Position numbers and translations under genes: made by a program
Part shown: one piece after another, positions 21,204 through 27,271 of the stretch
Layout of the letters: each line of letters opens with the position of its first letter
Position numbering within the stretch: position 1 is the first letter of the stretch
Notes under the pieces: generated by a model
Database searches by the model: none
Told to the model about the DNA's origin: nothing
Seen by the model: the letters and a program-made list of their open reading frames with translations, nothing else
Source: a virus
IMG/VR virus record: IMGVR_UViG_3300031741_000015
Span: 1 to 27,271 of that record
Strand: one strand, 5' to 3'
Length of the DNA: 27,271 bases

Positions 21204-22757
21204 TTAATTAGATATGAAACGATCTTTCAAAAACCCAACAACCATTTCAGTAAATACAGAACTTCCAACCAACGTTAAATCTTCAGTCGAGATATTTTCT
21301 ATAAATTCAAAATGTTTACTGTATGCATTTCCTAGACGGGTGTAGACACTCCCTATAAATTTATCTTTATAAATATTTTTAATTATAAAATCATAGAGCA
21401 TATTCTCTACTGGTTCATTACCTAAAGATCCAGCATCGCTTAATGAATTTATAGATGTTCCCATTATGGTAGAGTCTAAACTAACATTAGGATTATTCTG
21501 AGAGAGATCTATAATATAACCATTGAGGATAGTTTTAATAGAATCTCTATTAGCAGAGACAGTTTTCTTTTTAAGGAAAAGTCCATTCGTCGCATTTTCC
21601 AAATTCATTTTCTTTTCAACCGACTGCATCTTATTTAGAATAGTTATAGACGCTATGCCATTCATCGGTATCTTAACGTTATGAGTAGTTGGATAATTCA
21701 AATGTAGATATTGACTTAGTAATAATTGAGAACCTCCATCATCTTCGAACTCTTTCCAATTATCGGAATTTATTACTTTATTTGGAAGTAGAATAGCTTT
21801 ATTAAAAATATTCTGTCTCTGAAATAATGTCCAATATGACATGAATAAAACATACTCGTCAACTAAATTCATATTAGAAATAAATTCACTTCGGATAACA
21901 TCAGGGAATAAAGAATCAGAAACCTGAGTTAGTATATTTTTAACTTTAGAAATAGTTTTGATGTCGAAAAGGAAATTGATAACCACTTCACCTTTTTCTC
22001 TAACTCTAGAAGATGACGAGGAGACTGACTTCATGAACTTTAAAGCTTTTTTACTATCTGTTAAAAGACCTAGTACATTTTTAATATCAGAATCTAATAA
22101 ATCGATATTGCTATTTTTAACAATAACTGTAATGTCTTCAATTTTATCTTGCGATAGATTAAGATTATTAAATTTAGACTTAGTATCTCCAAGTTTCAAT
22201 AGAGGAAGGTTGTTGTGCAACTTCAATAAATTATGAGCCGTGACTATATTCCGGTGACCGTTAACTTTAGCATTGACGGAGCTTAAAATATAAGCATTAC
22301 TACCATAACTATCTACACTATCCCAAAGTACAGATGATAAATGCTCATCCTCGATAGGACCATTTACCAACTTAGCTGTTCTAGGATCTCTAGATAGAAT
22401 AGCGTTAGTCTTTGCATTAATATCTGACGACAGACTCTCAACTGTACTTTGAATAACTTTTAAAGATCCTTTAGTTTCTAGAATCTTTTGAGCCATAGAT
22501 TCGGCAACATCGTCCAAAGCGGTAAAAGCTTTATCGAAGAATTCGGTATCTTCCTGAGCATCTTCGAAAGATTTTAAAAGGTTTTTAATCCTATTTCTAT
22601 CTGAAGTCGCCGGACTATCGGTATCGATACCGCCATATAGAAAAGCATCAAGAACATCTCTTAATGATGAGTTTTGAAGTATTTCAACTTCAGGTATTTT
22701 TCTATTAGTCTTATAGTATTCCAAAAGTAACTTCTGGAAATTTTCCATATTGAGCAT
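21204..22757 (-). CDS. Unrecognised 517-aa virion-type protein
   Basis: Starts at 22757 with AAGGA seven bases upstream; a second in-frame ATG three codons later is less well placed. The N-terminal ~130 residues are helical with a short coiled coil (about 70-115). The middle is mixed, with a Ser-rich stretch S-V-S-S-S-S-S-R near 243-250. The C-terminal half has no catalytic motif. No membrane segment or signal. It follows the 58-aa gene by ten bases in the same operon. The size, the lack of enzyme motifs and the genome context suggest a head, internal or tail protein, but this is inference. Confidence 0.7.
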   Translation of the reverse strand: MLNMENFQKLLLEYYKTNRKIPEVEILQNSSLRDVLDAFLYGGIDTDSPATSDRNRIKNLLKSFEDAQEDTEFFDKAFTALDDVAESMAQKILETKGSLKVIQSTVESLSSDINAKTNAILSRDPRTAKLVNGPIEDEHLSSVLWDSVDSYGSNAYILSSVNAKVNGHRNIVTAHNLLKLHNNLPLLKLGDTKSKFNNLNLSQDKIEDITVIVKNSNIDLLDSDIKNVLGLLTDSKKALKFMKSVSSSSSRVREKGEVVINFLFDIKTISKVKNILTQVSDSLFPDVIRSEFISNMNLVDEYVLFMSYWTLFQRQNIFNKAILLPNKVINSDNWKEFEDDGGSQLLLSQYLHLNYPTTHNVKIPMNGIASITILNKMQSVEKKMNLENATNGLFLKKKTVSANRDSIKTILNGYIIDLSQNNPNVSLDSTIMGTSINSLSDAGSLGNEPVENMLYDFIIKNIYKDKFIGSVYTRLGNAYSKHFEFIENISTEDLTLVGSSVFTEMVVGFLKDRFISN

Positions 22758-22767
22758 AGCCAGTTCC

Positions 22768-22944
22768 TTATTTTTTAAGTCCAGATACTAAAGCATTAAA
22801 CACTATGGTATCTTGTTTGTTTTCATCGATGTCCGCTTCTTTATTTATAATATCATTTACTTTTTTTGCCACATAGAATAACGCGGCTAGTGAGAAAACC
22901 TGAGTTTTAGAAATCTTAGATTCTCCGGTCTTAGCTGTCTTCAT
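22768..22944 (-). CDS. 58-aa small protein upstream of the 517-aa gene
   Basis: A short frame with AAGGAG six bases before its ATG at 22944. It ends ten bases before the next gene, whose ribosome site overlaps its stop codon. The 58 residues are Lys-rich, with a hydrophobic helix V-F-S-L-A-A-L-F-Y-V-A at about 16-26 flanked by charged residues, so it may be an amphipathic helix or a small membrane-associated peptide. Promoter-like CTTATATAAC lies at 22964-22973. Operon position suggests an assembly helper of the 517-aa protein. No family recognised. Confidence 0.65.
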   Translation of the reverse strand: MKTAKTGESKISKTQVFSLAALFYVAKKVNDIINKEADIDENKQDTIVFNALVSGLKK

Positions 22945-22963
22945 AAAAATCTCCTTGTTATAA

Positions 22964-22973
22964 GTTATATAAG
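22964..22973 (-). promoter_or_regulatory. TATATAAC promoter-like box
   Basis: The minus strand reads CTTATATAAC about 20 bases upstream of the 58-aa gene, with AAGGAG in between. Placement fits a promoter for the two-gene operon 22944-21204. Confidence 0.4.
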
Positions 22974-22995
22974 ATGGTCAGATTAGATAATAAAC

Positions 22996-23023
22996 AAAAA
23001 AAATAGATGTCCGAAGACATCTA
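22996..23023 (-). terminator. Intrinsic terminator with a UUCG tetraloop
   Basis: On the minus strand an 8-bp stem TAGATGTC/GACATCTA is closed by a TTCG loop and followed by eight Ts. UUCG loops closed by C-G are exceptionally stable, so this is a textbook intrinsic terminator for the gene at 23037-23417. Confidence 0.85.
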
Positions 23024-23036
23024 AATGGTTAGAAAA

Positions 23037-23417
23037 TTAATTGACTAGATGACAAACTTCTTTGAAAATCTCTATGGCTTGAGCTTCTGAAAACTCTCTT
23101 CCTCTAGGAGACCCACACGCTTTAGGATGACCTGCGAACAGAGTTTCGGCAATAACCGTATTAGCAAACTCATATTCGCTTTTTGGATTGGCGTAGATCG
23201 AGACAGAAGCATAATGCTGTCTATATACAACTACGACATCTACCCCGTCTTTATACGGCCTTGACGGATCAAACGCATCATTCGGACCTATAGACCATAG
23301 GCCTACTTTCCGATCCAAGTCATGTTTGCAATCGACGTATGCTTTCTCCCCAGCTTCGATCGTCGCGGTCACGGTTAAATCAGTAGCGAAATCTTTTCCT
23401 AATAGTACTTTAAACAT
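23037..23417 (-). CDS. Small protein with a DHHA1-like C-terminal motif
   Basis: A 126-aa protein. The segment around 60-102 reads as strand (V-D-V-V-V-V-Y), strand (A-S-V-S-I-Y), helix (E-F-A-N-T-V-I-A-E-T) and then G-H-P-K-A-C-G at 96-102. This is the order seen in the DHHA1 substrate-binding domain (GGGHPxAAG) of DHH phosphoesterases, but no DHH catalytic part is present. It could be a stand-alone binding domain; the match is by eye only. TGGAG precedes the ATG. It is a single-gene unit with its own promoter-leader and terminator. Base composition is unlike the neighbours (27 G/C in 60 at 23281-23340), suggesting transfer. A catalytic DHH protein is encoded 1.4 kb away at 24855-26156, so a functional link is possible. 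Confidence 0.6.
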   Translation of the reverse strand: MFKVLLGKDFATDLTVTATIEAGEKAYVDCKHDLDRKVGLWSIGPNDAFDPSRPYKDGVDVVVVYRQHYASVSIYANPKSEYEFANTVIAETLFAGHPKACGSPRGREFSEAQAIEIFKEVCHLVN

Positions 23418-23422
23418 AATGT

Positions 23423-23480
23423 TTCTCCAAAATTAATAATTAATATAATGAATCCAAATTAGATTCATAGAAATAATATA
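23423..23480 (-). promoter_or_regulatory. Promoter plus 5' hairpin leader, copy 2
   Basis: Minus-strand order: TATATTAT box (23473-23480), stem-loop ATGAATC/GATTCAT with the same seven-base loop as copy 1 (23448-23468), an AT-rich spacer and TGGAG. It is nearly base-for-base the element at 2351-2408. The stem has compensating differences at its base: one copy has an A-T pair more than the other, but both remain paired. Confidence 0.65.
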
Positions 23481-23498
23481 TATCTTAGTTTTTTTGAC

Positions 23499-23702
23499 CT
23501 ACGGTTTGATTTCTGCGTATAATTCGTCAACCGATATCCAGAATAGATAATCTTTATCATCTCGCTTATAAGTTTTTTTATGAATTGGATTATTACATAA
23601 GTTATTATCGCAAGTGGATACATACCAAATACCATCGCTAGCTAAGCAAGTAACTAGATTTCGATAGTTATTAGCATTGCTATACGCTTTGCAATTCCGC
23701 AT
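23499..23702 (-). CDS. 67-aa Cys-containing small protein
   Basis: Starts inside the 3' end of the DUF5662 gene (23-base overlap), with AGGAG before its ATG. The protein has Cys at 4, 19, 31 and 36 (C-D-N-N-L-C between the last two), which might bind zinc, though spacing is not a standard ribbon. It begins with an Asn/Tyr-rich segment and ends with an aromatic, acidic tail. No family recognised. It is the last gene of the accessory operon before the promoter at 23473-23480. Confidence 0.6.
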   Translation of the reverse strand: MRNCKAYSNANNYRNLVTCLASDGIWYVSTCDNNLCNNPIHKKTYKRDDKDYLFWISVDELYAEIKP

Positions 23703-24168
23703 CGGATACTCCTAACATTTTTTCAAACTTTTCTCTACTTATTGGGTGTAAAGTTATGTTACCTCTATTTTTTATATAATGTTCTCGAGGGCTTCCGCCA
23801 AACTTTCTAGACATGCCAGCAAAATCACAAACCATCTGCTTAAGATATCTCTCAGGCATCTCTATAGTTTCTATTTTACCATCAACTATTACTGTCCAGA
23901 ATGTATTATGATGCTTGTTTCTTTTCTGATGTAAAGAAAATCCATCTTTAAAAAATTTTTTATCTTTAGTCTTATTAACATTATTCTCATACTTCTTAGT
24001 ACGATTATTTGAATAGAAGAATTTAGCATATGGGATAAACTCACTCGGTCTAAATTTAGAAAGATCATGGGTGAAAGCGTGGATATATAATCCTCTTTTA
24101 AAACACTCAATAAAAACATTCTTCTTATGTTCTACTACATACTTAAAATAACTAAAATATTTATTCAT
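23680..24168 (-). CDS. DUF5662 family protein
   Basis: A 162-aa protein that fits the DUF5662 pattern well. It has K-Y-V-V-E-H-K-K-N-V at 9-18, H-D-L-S-K-F-R-P-S-E-F at 34-44, H80 and N-K-H-H at 84-87, M-P-E-R-Y at 104-108 and M-V-C-D-F-A-G-M-S at 112-120. The conserved His/Asp residues suggest a metal-binding, possibly hydrolytic protein distantly like HD domains, but the family has no established function that I know of. It occurs in many phages and bacteria. A weak purine-rich site precedes the ATG. It overlaps the following small gene. Confidence 0.8.
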   Translation of the reverse strand: MNKYFSYFKYVVEHKKNVFIECFKRGLYIHAFTHDLSKFRPSEFIPYAKFFYSNNRTKKYENNVNKTKDKKFFKDGFSLHQKRNKHHNTFWTVIVDGKIETIEMPERYLKQMVCDFAGMSRKFGGSPREHYIKNRGNITLHPISREKFEKMLGVSDAELQSV

Positions 24169-24226
24169 TTTATTTCCTTTTTTATTTTTAGATCAATTCA
24201 TCGCTTTATAATTTACTAAAATCTTT

Positions 24227-24640
24227 TTATATTCTATAACTATAGTGGGTGTATGCGGTAGTGAGATCCAATGAGGCTACTAAATTTAATTCTTTAGAAA
24301 ATAACGAGTGACGTTCTCCTAATAGAACAACCTCAAACCCGCTATCTGCTAATATAGCTCCGCTTCGATTACACTTTTCATTCTTTAAAAATTTTTTATG
24401 ATTTTCTTTAAATAGAGTTATGTAATTAGATCCTAATCTAATACATCCCTTATCCATCTGAGGTATTATCAATGCCTTACCAATATGGTTGTCCGGGATG
24501 ACAGAGTCTACAACCATCCCACTAAGTTTAACGAAAAGATCAGAATGGGTAAATTTATTTTTTCTATTATAATTGTAGATGTTTTCTTCGGTGAATTTCA
24601 CCCAATTTTTGAATAGAAGATCAGCTCTTAATTCTGGCAC
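24227..24640 (-). CDS. Unrecognised 137-aa protein, GTG start
   Basis: The start is a GTG at 24640 behind AAAGGAG, which is a better choice than any internal ATG. The protein is basic in the first third, then has short strands (G-M-V-V-D-S-V-I, G-K-A-L-I-I-P) and a Gly/Ser-rich loop. Two Cys residues (66 and 90) form no motif. No membrane segment, signal or known domain is seen. Part of the accessory minus-strand run. Confidence 0.65.
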   Translation of the reverse strand: MPELRADLLFKNWVKFTEENIYNYNRKNKFTHSDLFVKLSGMVVDSVIPDNHIGKALIIPQMDKGCIRLGSNYITLFKENHKKFLKNEKCNRSGAILADSGFEVVLLGERHSLFSKELNLVASLDLTTAYTHYSYRI

Positions 24641-24696
24641 AAGACTCCTTTCTTTAAGTAATAGTATCTATTATCTGTTTGGATTTAATTTCTTAG

Positions 24697-24858
24697 TTAG
24701 AATTCCTCGGCGGTTATTATACAAGGTATTGGTTCATACTCTTGAGCTAAAGCTAGTATTGTTTTATCTTTTTTATAGAAAGTCTCATTAACTTTAACTT
24801 TCCTTAGTTCAAGAAGCTCATATAGAGTCTCTCTTTTCTTTTTACGAATTACTCTCAT
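24697..24858 (-). CDS. 53-aa basic/acidic small protein coupled to the DHH gene
   Basis: The ATG overlaps the stop of the DHH gene (ATGA), and AAAGGA lies five bases upstream. The first 30 residues are strongly basic (R-K-K-K-R-E near the start), the last 20 more acidic and hydrophobic, ending I-I-T-A-E-E-F. This could be a small nucleic-acid-binding helper of the DHH enzyme. Translational coupling is seen; the role is inferred. Confidence 0.6.
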   Translation of the reverse strand: MRVIRKKKRETLYELLELRKVKVNETFYKKDKTILALAQEYEPIPCIITAEEF

Positions 24859-26156
24859 AAGTTTCCTTTAAGCCATTTAGGATTTTTAATAAAGAAAGTT
24901 AATGAACCATCTTCATTATACTCGGTTTTATATTTATCTTTAATCTTATCTAGGTTAACATCCATTACACACTTGTGAATAGTCACTCTCCATAGCAAAT
25001 TTTTACATAAGGCATATTGGATAAAAATCTGATAGCCAGTAACGTCATAGTCTAATAGCATATCTGTAGTCGTATGTAGAGTATTACATAAGATAGCAAC
25101 ACGGTCTTCTATAACAGCATCAGTTGCTACGGTTTTAATGCTAATATTTTGACTTTTAATAAACGCGTGATTAGAACTAGGAGATCTTTTTAAGAAATTA
25201 TATACTTTCTCCATAGTTGGTATTTTACTTACATCGGCTTTAATCGGAATGAATCCAAGAGGTAGATTCTTTAAAGCAAAGCCAGCTACTCCTTTTCCTC
25301 CACCCCCACCTAAGCTAGAAGCTATTTTACCCACATCGCAACTGCCCCTAAACGATTCGTAGATAGAGAATCTCCATTTCTTAATATTACCAACAAAAGC
25401 AAAAGTAACTAAAGCTTTAATGCTCTGCTTAACTTCCGTCGGAATATTATTAAAAATAAAACTATTCCCTGTCTTAGCGTTCATAGCTATAACATCTATT
25501 CCATTAATCTTAGTTTTAAAAGGAAAAGCTCCACTACAATATTCATTTAAAATACTATTGAATAATTTAATTTCTTTCCCTCTACCCAATATCGATTTAA
25601 AATAATCTAAAGCTGTTTTAGTTCTACTTTCATATTCGTTATCCGACTTTGTAATTTCAAGTAAGTTTTCCCACAGTTTATGTTTACTATCGTAGGGTCT
25701 TACATCTATATTCTGTATAGCCATTCTAAACGCTAAAGTGTCTTCCATTCTAAATTCAAATCTCTCGTAGTCTAGAATCAGTTCTAGAACTATAGGCAAA
25801 GGGTCAGTTTTAAAACAGAACTTCCAAACTAACTCTAAAGATAACCTTTCAGTGCTCCTCCAACCTTTAGGATTAAAATCATCAGACATACTCTTCTCAA
25901 TAGGGGTGAGGTGGTGATCTATCCAAAACAGATCACATCTCTTATCTAAACTTTTCATTACGTTTATGGGCAAGGAGAAGTTTAAAATATAAACAGTATC
26001 ATCATTTTCTATATTATGAAGATAGTCTTTACTCTTGTGGTAATTTGTTATTACTAGATTTACCGGGACGTAGTTTAGAAATTTCTTTAGAATTATAGCG
26101 CATGCATGGCTATGGATATCACAATATGTGATTATCCAAATATTTTTATTATTCAT
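24855..26156 (-). CDS. DHH-DHHA1 phosphoesterase with altered metal ligands
   Basis: A 433-aa protein of the DHH family, whose members cleave short RNAs, cyclic dinucleotides or single-stranded DNA (RecJ, NrnA, GdpP). Motif III is clear as W-I-D-H-H at 78-82, and the DHHA1 glycine motif is G-G-G-G-G-K-G-V-A-G-F at 283-293. Motif I, usually D-x-D-G, reads D13-I-H15-S16, so the second Asp is His. Motif II reads Y-I-L-N59-F-S where Asp is usual. D129 in L-I-L-D-Y-E may be motif IV. Two of the usual ligands are thus changed, so the enzyme may use another metal arrangement or be inactive. The last ~130 residues after DHHA1 are an extra domain without recognised family. The ribosome site is weak (TAGG). 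Confidence 0.8.
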   Translation of the reverse strand: MNNKNIWIITYCDIHSHACAIILKKFLNYVPVNLVITNYHKSKDYLHNIENDDTVYILNFSLPINVMKSLDKRCDLFWIDHHLTPIEKSMSDDFNPKGWRSTERLSLELVWKFCFKTDPLPIVLELILDYERFEFRMEDTLAFRMAIQNIDVRPYDSKHKLWENLLEITKSDNEYESRTKTALDYFKSILGRGKEIKLFNSILNEYCSGAFPFKTKINGIDVIAMNAKTGNSFIFNNIPTEVKQSIKALVTFAFVGNIKKWRFSIYESFRGSCDVGKIASSLGGGGGKGVAGFALKNLPLGFIPIKADVSKIPTMEKVYNFLKRSPSSNHAFIKSQNISIKTVATDAVIEDRVAILCNTLHTTTDMLLDYDVTGYQIFIQYALCKNLLWRVTIHKCVMDVNLDKIKDKYKTEYNEDGSLTFFIKNPKWLKGNL

Positions 26157-26193
26157 TATTTAACCTATTATTTGGAACTCGTTTTAACTCCAC

Positions 26194-26529
26194 TTATAAC
26201 TTTGTTTTTACACACTCTTCCATGATATAATCGTATATTATTTTATCTTTAATAAAATATTTTTTATTTTTACAAAAAGCCTTTATGAAGAAATTATTAT
26301 GACGCACGTTGAAACACCCATATAGGCTAAGATTACCATATTTTTTATTTTCATTATCTTTAAAGGTCTCGTATACTAAATCGTCATGTGTTAATTGTAG
26401 TTGATTTAAATATGGTGTTTTTACATAACGCATATAGAGACCTAATACCAAATGGGTATACACTAATATTATAATCACTAATATGATTACAAAACTAATA
26501 ATTCGCAACATTAATATTATACTATCCAT
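26194..26529 (-). CDS. Membrane-anchored small protein
   Basis: A 111-aa protein with a long hydrophobic helix at about 4-33 (Ile/Leu/Val-rich), then a soluble, Lys- and Asn-rich domain with Cys at 72, 86 and 106. Only one Arg lies in the first part of the helix; the positive residues after it (R34, K37) suggest the soluble domain stays in the cytoplasm. Its ATG overlaps the stop of the zinc-ribbon gene as TAATG, and TGGAG lies inside that gene. A role at the host inner membrane, such as exclusion or lysis control, is possible but not shown. Confidence 0.65.
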   Translation of the reverse strand: MDSIILMLRIISFVIILVIIILVYTHLVLGLYMRYVKTPYLNQLQLTHDDLVYETFKDNENKKYGNLSLYGCFNVRHNNFFIKAFCKNKKYFIKDKIIYDYIMEECVKTKL

Positions 26530-26657
26530 TATTTAAACCACTCCATTTTAGGTTTTTTATCTCCTTCTAATTTAACATTACACTTTTTACATTTTTTATT
26601 AGTGGCGGGATTTGTTCGCCCGCAATGTTTACATGATATTAATTGTTTAATAGGCAT
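26529..26657 (-). CDS. 42-aa zinc-ribbon peptide
   Basis: A short frame behind AAAGGA, six bases of spacing longer than usual to the ATG at 26657. Residues 9-26 contain C9-x2-C12 and C23-x2-C26 separated by ten residues, a classical zinc ribbon, followed by a basic tail. Small zinc ribbons often bind nucleic acid or mediate protein contacts. It is start-stop coupled to the membrane protein that follows. Confidence 0.7.
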   Translation of the reverse strand: MPIKQLISCKHCGRTNPATNKKCKKCNVKLEGDKKPKMEWFK

Positions 26658-26677
26658 GGGAATATTTCCTTTTTTTT

Positions 26678-27142
26678 TTAAATCTTATTCTCATTGAAGT
26701 CTTTTTCTAGAGTTCTATCTAAAGCATCGTAAAAGTTTTCATCTGATATGTCTAAATCTTTCCATATCGGATTTTTCACACCTATGAATCGATCACGAAT
26801 GTCTATACCGTTGTAGATATACATGCCATAAAGTTCTGTCCCCAATTCCTCATAGGAACATTCAAACGAAACAACTTTCATTTCTTTTAAATAATTATTA
26901 GTAAATTCTTTTATAGATGACGGATCCAAAGCCCACTTTACCCATCCTACAACCGTAGAGCTTTCATCACTTTCATTATCCATAGAGATATCAAAAAGAT
27001 ATTTTTCTTCTGCTATCTTTATCCCATCTTCTTTTTTCTGTTTAGACATTTCCATTTTAGAATTGAAATCTTTTTTAAAAACATCATTATCTTTTTTTAT
27101 TTTAAATTCTAAAGTCAATATTATACTACACATGTTAGCCAC
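26678..27142 (-). CDS. Putative Api92/YubB-like ferredoxin-fold protein
   Basis: A 154-aa protein. A GTG start at 27142 is chosen because AAAGGAG lies eight bases upstream and because it gives M-A-N-M-C-S-I-I-L, like the M-A-N-x-C-x-N-x-L start of Api92-like proteins of phages and plasmids. Further hints are G-W-V-K-W-A near 66-71 and Y-E-E-L-G at 96-100, then G-M-Y near 105-107, matching the family's K-W and Y-E-x-x-G positions. The family has a ferredoxin-like fold and no firm function. A Lys/Asp-rich insertion at about 15-50 is unusual. Confidence 0.5.
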   Translation of the reverse strand: MANMCSIILTLEFKIKKDNDVFKKDFNSKMEMSKQKKEDGIKIAEEKYLFDISMDNESDESSTVVGWVKWALDPSSIKEFTNNYLKEMKVVSFECSYEELGTELYGMYIYNGIDIRDRFIGVKNPIWKDLDISDENFYDALDRTLEKDFNENKI

Positions 27143-27232
27143 GGTGTTTCTCCTTTTAATAATTTATTCGTCAATACGGGCATTTCCATTCCATCGAGAT
27201 CCTATTCTCTCTTTTATTTTATTATCTATATC
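27143..27232. other. Short gap with a possible broken small frame
   Basis: On the minus strand an ATG at 27236 follows AAAGGA and overlaps the stop of the edge gene (ATGA), but reading it gives only four codons before TAA. In a neighbouring frame the sequence continues as Asp-Asn-Lys-Ile-Lys-Glu-Arg-Ile-Gly-Ser-Arg-Trp-Asn-Gly to a stop just before the next ribosome site. One base less near 27227 would join them into a 23-aa peptide. Confidence 0.25.
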
Positions 27233-27271
27233 TCATAAATTTCCTTTTATGATAGACGATACTCCATCGTC
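27233..27271 (-). CDS. Partial gene, C-terminal 12 codons
   Basis: The minus strand from the right edge reads Asp-Asp-Gly-Val-Ser-Ser-Ile-Ile-Lys-Gly-Asn-Leu and stops at TGA (27233-27235). The end, AAAGGAAATTTATGA, has the same start-stop overlap layout as the end of the DHH gene, which supports this reading frame. Function cannot be told. Confidence 0.35.
   Translation of the reverse strand, partial: DDGVSSIIKGNL

Overview
The window looks like part of an AT-rich jumbo bacteriophage with a contractile tail. The evidence is the mixture of phage replication genes (a family-B DNA polymerase palm protein without its N-terminal part, an SNF2-type helicase, a DnaQ-fold exonuclease), a phage-type GroEL homologue, a ~1100-residue baseplate-wedge-like protein, several large unrecognised virion-type proteins, tightly packed genes with ATGA or TAATG overlaps, and strong Shine-Dalgarno sites. 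A phage-encoded chaperonin, a truncated B-family polymerase and TATATTA(C/T) promoter-like boxes together point to the broad phiKZ/EL/AR9-like jumbo phages. I cannot name the species or the host from the sequence.

Layout. 1-4476 (minus): DNA polymerase palm protein, a hidden 29-aa membrane peptide with its own promoter and leader, and an SNF2 helicase coupled to a 51-aa acidic peptide. 4537-5031 (plus): one unrecognised gene. 5032-6332: mostly non-coding, with a very strong leftward terminator, a gene broken by two frameshifts, and a 300-400 bp poly-pyrimidine tract. 6333-11962 (plus): an operon of a SLOG-domain protein with a new N-terminal domain, a zinc-binding baseplate-type protein whose C-terminal part lies in the -1 frame, a DEDDh exonuclease, a chaperonin and a small beta-rich protein. 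11963-12937: about 1 kb rich in hairpins, holding only a 44-aa arginine-rich gene on the minus strand behind a long structured leader. 12938-16006 (minus): three virion-type genes. 16093-20483 (plus): a virion or tail gene followed by the wedge-like protein. 20514-22944 (minus): an HD-domain hydrolase, a 517-aa virion-type protein and a 58-aa gene. 23037-27271 (minus): an accessory run of small genes (a DHHA1-like protein, DUF5662, a DHH phosphoesterase with altered metal ligands, a zinc ribbon, a membrane-anchored protein and an Api92-like protein), many with overlapping starts and stops.

How it fits together. Structural genes sit in two divergent blocks around a shared promoter region at 16007-16092, and the left structural operon and the minus block converge on the structured ~1 kb spacer. 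The chaperonin lies inside a structural operon, which suggests that it folds virion proteins. Small genes of unknown function repeatedly have their own TATATTA(C/T) box, and two of them (29-aa peptide, DHHA1-like protein) share a nearly identical ~57-bp promoter-hairpin-leader more than 20 kb apart, so they are probably switched on together. Three places (5278-5763, around 8806 and possibly 27220) show single-base frame changes at or near short homopolymers. Each could be real programmed slippage, gene decay or a read error.
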